Assembly (NCBI GenBank): GCA_964392615.1
Contig: CAYMRB010000334.1
Coordinates: 1 to 11,510, forward strand
Source of the DNA: CAYMRB01 sp964392615
GTDB taxonomy: Bacteria; Planctomycetota; UBA8108
DNA: 11,510 nt
Reading direction: 5' to 3'
The notes under the pieces were generated by a model. That model was not told the DNA's origin, ran no database searches, and saw only the letters and a program-made list of their open reading frames with translations. Both the position numbers and the translations under genes were made by a program. Every line of letters begins with the position of its first letter. Position 1 is the first letter of the stretch. Shown here piece by piece: positions 1 through 6,680 of this stretch.

Positions 1-1434
1 GGGATTGCGCAACTCGAGAGACGGCCCCTGGCCATCGGCATCCGGATGCCACGCGCCGCGATCGGCATACCGCACGCGATCGACCTGTTGGCCCCAGTTG
101 TCCTGCAGCACGATCGTCTCGGTGCGATCGGACAGCTTGCCCTTGTACGGCCCGAAGATGCGATCGTCGGCTCCAATGCGTTTCTTGACGGTGTCCGGAT
201 CGCGCGCGACGAGAACGTATCCTTCGCCCGCGATCTCCGCGTCCACCGGGAACTGATAGGTCACCGCGTCATCGATCGTCCAGCCGCCTAAGTCGACAGG
301 CTTCTTGCGCGGGTTGTGCAGCTCGATGAACTCGTCGGAGCCGTCGGCTGCAATGCCGCAGTAGAGGATCTCGTTGATGACGATGCGCGGCGCACGCGGC
401 AGGCGGTTCTCCCTGCCTGGAGACGCCGACGGAAAGCGGCGCACGTTCGAGCGGCCGTCCGGGAAACACCCGACACTCGCGGTGTCGACCTTCTTCGGCA
501 CGTCGAACGCGTCGATGAGAGCGCCGGCGCGATCGAACAGGTAGAGGTTCTTCGGCTGCGGATCGAGCAGCTTCTCGGCTCCGCTGACGCGCATCCACTT
601 GCCCGCCGCGATCGATCCGCTGACCACGACCGTCGGCGCCCCCTTCGCGAGCGGTAGATACTCCGCCGACAGCTTGAAGCCACTGACGCTGACGCTGGTC
701 TCGTCGCGGTTGAACAACTCGACGAACCCCTCGCCGCGCCCGGACGCCGCGATCGCGACCTCGTTGATGCGCACGTCCGGTACGCTCGGCCCCGTGCGCT
801 TGCGGCGTCTCGACTTGGTCTTGGTGACGGCGCCATCGGCCTCGATGGCCGAGTTCGCCCGGCCGGGAGTGCCGCCGAGCACCTGGCTCTTCGCCCAACG
901 CCACGGATCCTCCCACTCGCTGAACGCCGCCCACGAACGACCGTGCGGGGTCAGAAACTCGAGACTCGGACCGTTGCCGTCGGGCCCCGACGCCCACACG
1001 CCGCCCTCGGCGCCCTTGCCGTCGCGGAAGTGGAAGCGGAAGACGGTGCGTCCGGTTCGGTTGACGAGCGCGAGGACCTCACCGCGATTGCGAAGTCGAC
1101 CCGTGAAGTCGCCCATCACGCGCCCGGCGCCGCGCGCGCGCAAAGCCGCCGCGGAACGCGCCACCGCGATGTGCTCTCCCGGCGCGATCACGGTATCGGC
1201 CGGAAACGTGAACTCGATGCCCTCGACGAAACGCCAGCCGCTCAGATCGACCCAGTGGATGCCCGCATTCAGGAGCTCGACGAACTCCTCCTCGGCGATA
1301 TCGCCCGGCGGGTGGTAATGGACCTCCGAGACCACGATAGCGTCTTCGCCCGGCCCCCACGGAGGCCGTTCGTCGGCGGCGAGACGCAGCGACGAGGCGG
1401 CGAAAATAATCGCCAGAGCGAGCGCGCGTGACAT
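1..1434 (-). CDS. Exported protein with three lamin-tail (LTD) domains, C-terminus beyond window
   Basis: The frame is open for 478 codons from the ATG at 1432-1434 to the left edge, with no stop. An in-frame TGA lies just upstream of this ATG, so it is the first possible ATG; a GGAGG at 1449-1453 lies 14 nt upstream, a rather long spacing. Residues 1-20 form a short signal peptide ending in a LAA site. Three LTD-type beta-sandwich repeats follow: about 32-195 (IVVSEVHYHP, EEEFVELLNAG, VDLSGWRF, GGTPGRAN), 220-345 (VRINEV, GFVELFNR) and 349 to the edge (IVINEILYCG, DEFIELHNP, VDLGGWTI). LTD1 and LTD3 share a late GPSLE motif, so the third repeat probably ends shortly outside the window. Between LTD1 and LTD2 is a basic linker, TKTKSRRRKRTGPS (203-216). 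LTD domains are known as non-catalytic modules of secreted bacterial proteins, often beside CotH kinases or nucleases. The product is probably a surface or secreted structural protein; its ligand is unknown and a C-terminal catalytic domain outside the window cannot be excluded. Confidence 0.9.
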   Translation of the reverse strand, partial: MSRALALAIIFAASSLRLAADERPPWGPGEDAIVVSEVHYHPPGDIAEEEFVELLNAGIHWVDLSGWRFVEGIEFTFPADTVIAPGEHIAVARSAAALRARGAGRVMGDFTGRLRNRGEVLALVNRTGRTVFRFHFRDGKGAEGGVWASGPDGNGPSLEFLTPHGRSWAAFSEWEDPWRWAKSQVLGGTPGRANSAIEADGAVTKTKSRRRKRTGPSVPDVRINEVAIAASGRGEGFVELFNRDETSVSVSGFKLSAEYLPLAKGAPTVVVSGSIAAGKWMRVSGAEKLLDPQPKNLYLFDRAGALIDAFDVPKKVDTASVGCFPDGRSNVRRFPSASPGRENRLPRAPRIVINEILYCGIAADGSDEFIELHNPRKKPVDLGGWTIDDAVTYQFPVDAEIAGEGYVLVARDPDTVKKRIGADDRIFGPYKGKLSDRTETIVLQDNWGQQVDRVRYADRGAWHPDADGQGPSLELRNP

Positions 1435-1443
1435 AGTCGAAAT

Positions 1444-1740
1444 TCAGGCCTCCAGATCGAACGCCGGCACCCAGTCTACCAGGGCGTCGGCCGCTCGCCG
1501 AACGTCGTTCCCAGCGGCAGGTATGGGCTGCTCGCGGAGTCGGATCCTGACCGCTTCGCGGCGGCTCAGTTCCGGGAACGCGGCGCGCTGCGGGCGGCGG
1601 CGGCTTGCCGCAGGAAGCGGAGACACGGCTCCCAGTACTCCTCCCCCGCTTCGACGTCCGGCGCTCCGTGTCCCACGCCGTCGAAGACGCGGAACTCGGC
1701 GTGGTCGATCGCTGGGGCGCGCAAGGATTTCGCGACGGAT
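1444..1740 (-). pseudogene. Probable remnant of an alpha/beta-hydrolase C-terminus plus a second protein-like frame
   Basis: Reading the minus strand down from about 1740, one frame gives a segment ending at a TGA at 1566-1568 that resembles the last strand and helix of prolyl-oligopeptidase or dienelactone-type hydrolases: AEFRVFDGVGHGAPD, then EEYWEPCLRFLRQ. The GVGHG histidine would be the catalytic-triad His. The expected Ser and Asp and the whole N-terminal domain are absent, because upstream sequence is a hairpin and the end of the next gene. From about 1600 down to a TGA at 1444-1446 a different frame is protein-like with G/C-rich third positions (PELSRREAVRIRLREQ, DALVDWVPAFDLEA). A one-base loss in the GCC-rich tract near 1590-1605 would join the two frames. 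The second frame's stop lies only 9 nt before the LTD gene ATG, so a short real upstream ORF (for example from a GTG near 1622) is the alternative. I favour a decayed gene end. Confidence 0.35.
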
Positions 1741-1760
1741 GACACCGCCGGCCCCCCCAC

Positions 1761-1806
1761 TGGCGAATCGCGCTCTGCAACTGTCGCCGCAGAGCGCGAT
1801 TCGCCA
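1761..1806 (-). terminator. Perfect 18-bp inverted repeat after the large gene, likely terminator or 3' stabilising hairpin
   Basis: Arm 1761-1778 (TGGCGAATCGCGCTCTGC) is the exact reverse complement of arm 1789-1806, with a 10-nt loop (AACTGTCGCC). It begins 7 nt past the stop codon of the 1517-aa gene, where a transcription end is expected. In the minus-strand transcript the hairpin is followed by GTGGGGGGGCC, not a U-tract, so it is not a classical intrinsic terminator. It may block 3' exonucleases, assist Rho-type termination, or be a copy of a dispersed palindromic element. Confidence 0.6.
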
Positions 1807-1813
1807 ACGAGAA

Positions 1814-4800
1814 TCAGCCCGAGCAAGGATGCGCGCACGGACCGAGCGCGTCCGGCGTCGGATCCTCGCCACAATCCGTGAAGCCGGGCGCCGGAATCTC
1901 GCCGATGCCCTGGAACAGGACGTTCAGGATGCGGATGCCGTCGTTGATGCCGAGTTCGCCATTGTCGTCCGCGTCCGCGGCGTCGGGGCAAACCGGCTCG
2001 ACGCCGATCCCGACGAACAGGTAGTTGAAGATCGCGATCGCGTCGTTGATCGCGACGACGCCGCCCGCGTCGGTGTCACCGCGAATGAACTGCTCCTCGC
2101 CGCCGCCCTCCTCGACGGTGATCGACACCGTAGCCGACGCGATGTTGTTGCAGTCCTCGCCGTCGTTGACGCCGAGACCGTAGATATACGTCCCGACCGC
2201 GGTGAACTCGACGTCGGTCTCCGAAGCGCCCGACGTGGCGATCGTATCGCCCGTGGGGCCGCCGAGCTTGGCCCAGCGATAGGACAGCCCCTGGCTGCCT
2301 CCGTCTCCGTCGTCCGAACCGCTGCCGTCGAGATGCACCGACGCCGTGCCACCACCCGAAAGCGTCACGGTCGTGTCGGACGCGACGATGGTCGCCGTCG
2401 GCCGGTTGTTGTCGCACGGCGCGCACAAGGTCGAGCTCGGCGCATGGACGCCCTCGCGGACCGCGACATAGTCGATCTGGACGTCGCCGTCGTTGCTCAG
2501 ATGCGGCATCGCGATGTAGAGGAAGTTGCCGACCGGTGCGCCGACATCGAGCTGCGGCGTCTGGAGCGTCATCGCGGGATCGTTGCCGAAGAGAGTAAAG
2601 ACTTCCTCACGGCCGTTCGTGTACGTCGTGACGGCGTACACGTTGTCGCCCTCCGGATCCTCTATCGTGACCCAGAGGCTCCGGAACGTCGTATTGCCCG
2701 CGACGTCCAGCTCCTGCACGGGGTTGCTCGTCACCTGCAGCAAATCGTTCGAATTCAACGTGAACCCGAGGCCGGCCGACGCGCCATCCGTGGCGAGCGA
2801 GCCGTCGTTGAGGAACGCGACGCCGATCTGCCCGAGGCCTCCCGAGATCGGCGATCCGTCGCCTGTCTCGTTCGCGTTCATGTACTCCGGCGATTCGGGG
2901 TGGATGCGCCAGCGCATGACCAACGTGACGCCGGTCCGCAGCAGATTCGCATTCGCGACGTTGAGGTCGCGCGCCAGGACGATCGTGGCGTTGTTCGGCT
3001 CGTCGAACGGGTCCGGAAACTCCGCCGCGAGGCTGGCGCCCGGATCGCCGGGATCGCCCGGATCGAGCATCCGTAGCACGCTCGCGCCGGCGCCGCACTC
3101 CGCGAGACCCGCGGCGCTCTCGATGCCGAGGCCGCCGGGCGCTGCGCCGTCGGGCGCGAGGCCGGCCTCCAGAGGCGCCGTGCCGTCCCACAGATCATCC
3201 GCGGCGCGAAGCCAGGTGCCATCGAGGTTGCCGGGCTCGAGCGGCGTCGGATTGTACTGCGCGTCGCCCGCGTCGAAGTCGATGCGGTAGTCCCAGCCAC
3301 CGGCCGGGGCGAGGTACGCGCCGATCTCCGTCGACGCGAGGGTCGTGTCGCATTCCAGATCGCACGGCACCTGCTCGCCGGCCGGCGCGATGGGCTCGAG
3401 CGAGTACGTCACTGGAACGTCCGGGACGAAGCCCGGATTCTCGTGACGGTAGCTCGTCGCATCGCCCGGGATGTCAGCTGCGATCTGGACGCCATCGAGG
3501 AAGAGCGCGTATCTCGCCCACTGCTTGACGACGTTCTCCCAGGTCAGCACCGCCGCCGCACCGTTGCCTACGACCTCGCACACGAGCGCTTGCGGGCACA
3601 GATCGAGCGGGCCACAGGTGATCATGCACAGTTGCCCACCGTCGGCGTCGAGGAAGCTGATCGCGTACGACACCTCGTCGAGCGGGCCGTCAGCCTCGGC
3701 GTCCGGATCGGTGTAGCTCGTCGCGCCTGCGGCCAGCGACTGGATGACGCTGCCCTCGCGCACGACATCGATGATCGCCGTGCCGACCGGCCGAACCGTC
3801 CACGCGAGGCTCGCGCGCGTCGAGCCCCCCACCAGGCTCAGCATGCAGGTCAGGTTGTCCGGGAACAGATCGCCGCACTGCACGGTGCACATCTCCGCAC
3901 CGCAGTCGACCCCCGCCGTCACGCCGATCACGGAGTAGACGTTGTCGCCGTCCTCCGGGCTCCTGTCGACGGCGACACCGATCGTCGAACCGAACGGCGA
4001 ACCGGGCAGCGGCGCGCCGTTGCGCAACACCGTGAACGAGTCGTGCAGACCGGTATCCCACGTCAGCGTCACCTCGCCGGCGTCCGGGTCCGCCGTGCAC
4101 TCCAGGTTCTGGACGGGCACACACGCACCGGCGACGAGCTCGGGAATCAGAGAGAAGTCCGAGCTGTCGATGTCGACGTTCAATCCGTGCACCGCCAGCA
4201 CGTTGTCACCGTCGCGCAGGAGAGCGGGCGCGACCGGGAAGAACTCGGGCGTGCCGGCCTCCCGATTGCCGCTCGCCTCCGCGTTGAACGCCGGCGGGTC
4301 CTCGACGACCCCCTCGCGGGCGATCTCGACGCCGTTCAGATAGGCGATGAAGCCGTCGTCGTAGTCCATGACGAGGTTGAAGCGATCGTCCCCACCACCG
4401 CCGGGCAGCGCGAACACGTGGCGAGCGTAGACGCTCGAGTAGCCGTCCTCCATGTCGGCGAGCACGGTCGCGTCGTCGCCGTCCGCGTAGCCGAAGCCGG
4501 ACGGCCCCGTCTCCCATGCCGCGTCGTCGAACGCGAGCTCGGCCCACGCCGTCGTCGGCGCACCGGTGTCGACGTCGGGCGACGGCTCTTCCGTGCCGCG
4601 GAAGAACGACCAGGTGTCGCCCTCCGCAACGATCGTGACCGTCTCGGGAACCGTGCACTCGAGCGCCGGGCAGTCCACACCGAACACCACCGCGACGACC
4701 TCGTACGCGTCGCCCGGTGTGCCGGCCGGATCGAATGCCGTCTGGACGTCGCCGTCGAGCGGCGACCCGACGATCGGGGTGCCGTTGCGGAACACGTCGA

Positions 4801-6367
4801 TGAAGTCGTAGCTCGCCGCCGGGCTGTTCGTCCACGACAGCTCGACGCCGCCGACGATCCGCGCACACGCGAGGCTGGCGGGGTCGGGGCAGAGCGGCGT
4901 GAGGTCCGGATTGCTCTGGAGCGTCGGGATCAGCGAGAAGTCGGAGCTGCCGATCGCGGTGTTGAGCCCCTGTACCGCGAGGACGTTGTCGCCGTCTACG
5001 AGCGCCTCGCCGATCAGGAAAATCTCCGGGGTACCAGCCTCGTGGTTGCCGCCGGCGACCGCGTCGAACGCCAGCACGGCACCGGCCTCGCCCGCGTTGC
5101 CCCGCGCGACCTCGACGCCGTTCAGGTAGGCGACGAAGCCGTCGTCGTAATCGATCGTCAATGCGAGGCCGTCGATCGCCCCAGGCTCGACGACCTGGAA
5201 CACCTTACGCGCGTAGACGGTCGTGTACCCGTCTTCCATGTCGTCGAGCTCGGTCGCGTCGTCACCGTCGGCGTACCCGAGACCCGTCGGGCCGGTCTCC
5301 CAGGCCGCATCGTCGAAATCGACCTCCGTCCACGCGGTCGTCGCCTCGCCGGTGTCGATGTCGGGGGAAGGCTCGGCGACGCCGCGGAAGAACGTCCAGT
5401 CCTCGCCGACCGCGATAATCGACACGGAGTCCGTCGTCGTGCACTCCATCGCCGGGCATACGAAGCCGCCGATCGCGGCGTTGACCCGGTACGTGTGGGA
5501 CGCGCCGCCGCCGTCAGGGTCGAGGGCCATCTCCGTGTCGCCGGGAAACGGCGAGCCATCGATCGGCGTGCCATCGCGGGTCACCGAGATGCCCGTGTAC
5601 GTCGCCGCCGGATTGTTGACCCAAGCGATCAGGGCGCCGCCGGCCTCGCGCTCGCAGGTGATGCCGGAGGGGCAGAGATCGAACACATCGGTCGACGCGA
5701 CGACCTGTGCGTTGAACGCGAGGTCGGTGCTTGTCGACGACGTGTTGTGGACCTGGACCGCGAAGACGTTGCGACCGTCGACGAGCGCGGTCAGTCCGGC
5801 CGACGCGTCGAAGCTCGTCGGATCATCGTCGATTTCGTGTCCCGCAGTCGACCTCTCGTCGAACGCCGGATCCGATCCGCCCGGCCCCATGTTGTAGCGC
5901 GCGGCCTCCTCGCCGTTGATGTAGAGAACGAAGCCGTCGTCGAACTCGATGTTCAACCTCAGCGCCGTGATGTCGGACGCGTCGGCGATGTCGATGGCCT
6001 TGCGAAAGTAGACGCTGACATAGTCGCCGGCGTTCGACGTCGGCAACGTCGTGCGGAAGTTCGTGTCGTTTCCGTAGCCGATCGGCGTCGGGGCATCCGA
6101 CACCCAACCGGAGTCGTCGAAGCCGGGCTCCCGCCACGCCGTGGGCGGATCGGACGGTTCGGCGGTACCGAGCGCATAATTCCACTCTTCCAGGTAGTCG
6201 ATCAGGGTCTCCTGCGCGTCGATGCGCGTGGCAACGGACGCGAGTGCGAACATCGCGAGCGCCAACGCCGCAAGCCGAGTGAACCGCCGCTCCCCTGCCC
6301 GGCCAATCAGCCCTTCGCCCACCAGAGCGTGACCGACTCGCCGTCTCTTCGCGTCGCCCTTCGTCAT
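1814..6367 (-). CDS. Large exported modular protein: three DDG-type lectin-like modules, five FN3-like domains, PKD-like domain, dockerin
   Basis: 1517 aa. The ATG at 6365-6367 is chosen over the in-frame ATG at 6475 because a GGAG (6374-6377) sits 6 nt upstream and a signal peptide follows: basic n-region, hydrophobic core at about 32-46 (LAALALAMFALASVA), probable cleavage near RIDAQ (48-52). Order by residue: beta-sandwich modules A1 61-226, A2 321-484 and A3 581-746 with motifs FDD..W..GP, GYADGDD, DDGFVAYLNG and SSDFSLIP; FN3/Ig-like domains at 232-320, 492-580, 749-830, 831-919 and 921-1008, each with four cysteines; a probable concanavalin-like jelly-roll at about 1009-1309; a PKD-like domain at 1322-1419; and a dockerin-like pair of EF-hand loops at 1428-1517 (DTDAGGVVAINDA, DADDNGELGINDG). 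No catalytic residues were recognised. The architecture suggests a secreted or surface-bound adhesive or carbohydrate-binding protein held by calcium-dependent dockerin contacts; the ligand is unknown. The domain fold assignments for the A modules and jelly-roll are by pattern and less certain than the dockerin. Confidence 0.92.
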   Translation of the reverse strand: MTKGDAKRRRVGHALVGEGLIGRAGERRFTRLAALALAMFALASVATRIDAQETLIDYLEEWNYALGTAEPSDPPTAWREPGFDDSGWVSDAPTPIGYGNDTNFRTTLPTSNAGDYVSVYFRKAIDIADASDITALRLNIEFDDGFVLYINGEEAARYNMGPGGSDPAFDERSTAGHEIDDDPTSFDASAGLTALVDGRNVFAVQVHNTSSTSTDLAFNAQVVASTDVFDLCPSGITCEREAGGALIAWVNNPAATYTGISVTRDGTPIDGSPFPGDTEMALDPDGGGASHTYRVNAAIGGFVCPAMECTTTDSVSIIAVGEDWTFFRGVAEPSPDIDTGEATTAWTEVDFDDAAWETGPTGLGYADGDDATELDDMEDGYTTVYARKVFQVVEPGAIDGLALTIDYDDGFVAYLNGVEVARGNAGEAGAVLAFDAVAGGNHEAGTPEIFLIGEALVDGDNVLAVQGLNTAIGSSDFSLIPTLQSNPDLTPLCPDPASLACARIVGGVELSWTNSPAASYDFIDVFRNGTPIVGSPLDGDVQTAFDPAGTPGDAYEVVAVVFGVDCPALECTVPETVTIVAEGDTWSFFRGTEEPSPDVDTGAPTTAWAELAFDDAAWETGPSGFGYADGDDATVLADMEDGYSSVYARHVFALPGGGGDDRFNLVMDYDDGFIAYLNGVEIAREGVVEDPPAFNAEASGNREAGTPEFFPVAPALLRDGDNVLAVHGLNVDIDSSDFSLIPELVAGACVPVQNLECTADPDAGEVTLTWDTGLHDSFTVLRNGAPLPGSPFGSTIGVAVDRSPEDGDNVYSVIGVTAGVDCGAEMCTVQCGDLFPDNLTCMLSLVGGSTRASLAWTVRPVGTAIIDVVREGSVIQSLAAGATSYTDPDAEADGPLDEVSYAISFLDADGGQLCMITCGPLDLCPQALVCEVVGNGAAAVLTWENVVKQWARYALFLDGVQIAADIPGDATSYRHENPGFVPDVPVTYSLEPIAPAGEQVPCDLECDTTLASTEIGAYLAPAGGWDYRIDFDAGDAQYNPTPLEPGNLDGTWLRAADDLWDGTAPLEAGLAPDGAAPGGLGIESAAGLAECGAGASVLRMLDPGDPGDPGASLAAEFPDPFDEPNNATIVLARDLNVANANLLRTGVTLVMRWRIHPESPEYMNANETGDGSPISGGLGQIGVAFLNDGSLATDGASAGLGFTLNSNDLLQVTSNPVQELDVAGNTTFRSLWVTIEDPEGDNVYAVTTYTNGREEVFTLFGNDPAMTLQTPQLDVGAPVGNFLYIAMPHLSNDGDVQIDYVAVREGVHAPSSTLCAPCDNNRPTATIVASDTTVTLSGGGTASVHLDGSGSDDGDGGSQGLSYRWAKLGGPTGDTIATSGASETDVEFTAVGTYIYGLGVNDGEDCNNIASATVSITVEEGGGEEQFIRGDTDAGGVVAINDAIAIFNYLFVGIGVEPVCPDAADADDNGELGINDGIRILNVLFQGIGEIPAPGFTDCGEDPTPDALGPCAHPCSG
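3878..6184 (-). repeat. Three tandem 262-residue (786-bp) A+FN3 units inside the large gene
   Basis: The units begin at equivalent Trp residues: W62 (WNYALGTAEPS, nt 6184), W324 (WTFFRGVAEPSPD, nt 5398) and W586 (WSFFRGTEEPSPD, nt 4612), exactly 262 codons apart each time. Unit 3 ends near nt 3878. Over the first 67 residues units 2 and 3 share 51 identical positions; unit 1 is clearly more diverged, keeping the FDDSGW, GYGN, FDDGFVLYINGEE and GRNVFAVQ landmarks. This indicates an old duplication followed by a more recent one of the same unit. Confidence 0.85.
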
Positions 6368-6373
6368 GACGTT

Positions 6374-6377
6374 CTCC
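6374..6377 (-). promoter_or_regulatory. Ribosome binding site deciding the start of the 1517-aa protein
   Basis: The minus strand reads TTGGAGAACGTCATG: a GGAG core 6 nt before the ATG at 6367. The upstream in-frame ATG at 6475 would place 36 extra residues ahead of the already long n-region. This site is the main reason for the start chosen. Confidence 0.7.
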
Positions 6378-6387
6378 AACGCTCCCG

Positions 6388-6410
6388 CCACGCGGGCCAA
6401 CACCGCGTGG
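6388..6410 (-). other. Leader hairpin just upstream of the ribosome binding site
   Basis: Perfect 8-bp stem: 6388-6395 (CCACGCGG) pairs with 6403-6410 (CCGCGTGG) around a 7-nt loop. In the minus-strand mRNA it lies 10 nt upstream of the GGAG at 6374-6377, where it could affect translation initiation or mark a protein-binding site. A stem of this size can occur by chance in DNA this GC-rich. Confidence 0.35.
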
Positions 6411-6661
6411 ATGACCTTGTTTCGCTCAACCGTTTCCCTACCGACGCGAACGCCGAACAACCAAGGCACGCCCAACGTGCCACAACCGACCGCGGACGCA
6501 CCTCGACCACCTCGACACCGTCTTCAATCCTCGCAGCAGGAAGGAGAGACCCGGAAGATTCCGCCGTGATGGTAACGGTGGCCCCGAGAGGTGTATAGCC
6601 CTTTTTCGGGTACTAGAGCGGTAGCTCCGCACGCGGAGCGCGTCCCGGCCCCGCTCCGTCC
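6411..6661. other. Upstream region of the large gene; no intact gene seen
   Basis: This lies between the end of the ceramidase-like gene and the leader of the large gene, and should hold the latter's promoter. The only -10-like match seen is TATACA on the minus strand (6592-6597), about 225 nt before the start codon, without a recognisable -35; it is weak. A GC-rich inverted repeat, GCTCCGC/GCGGAGC, lies at 6624-6639 and could help end the ceramidase-like transcript. The in-frame extension of the large gene back to 6475 has no protein-like features and is treated as non-coding. Confidence 0.4.
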
Positions 6662-6680
6662 CACGCGTCCGCGACGCGTG
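6662..6680 (-). terminator. Hairpin directly after the stop of the ceramidase-like gene
   Basis: An 8-bp perfect stem CACGCGTC/GACGCGTG with a 3-nt loop (CGC) abuts the TGA at 6681-6683. No U-tract follows on the minus strand, so it is at best a non-canonical terminator; a second GC-rich hairpin 6624-6639 lies 22 nt further on. Confidence 0.35.

Noticed and set aside
1523..3076. A 517-codon open frame on the plus strand
   Set aside because: Antisense to the C-terminal half of the large gene; composition is low-complexity Arg/Ala/Val with no recognisable motif.
6368..6475. N-terminal extension of the large protein to an ATG at 6475
   Set aside because: The extension adds 36 residues before an already long signal-peptide n-region, while the internal ATG at 6367 has a well-spaced GGAG.
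3443..6598. A 1051-codon open frame on the plus strand opposite the large gene
   Set aside because: It is Arg/Val/Asp-rich with no domain motifs, while the minus frame has a signal peptide, repeats, PKD-like and dockerin domains. It is the usual antisense open frame of GC-rich genes.
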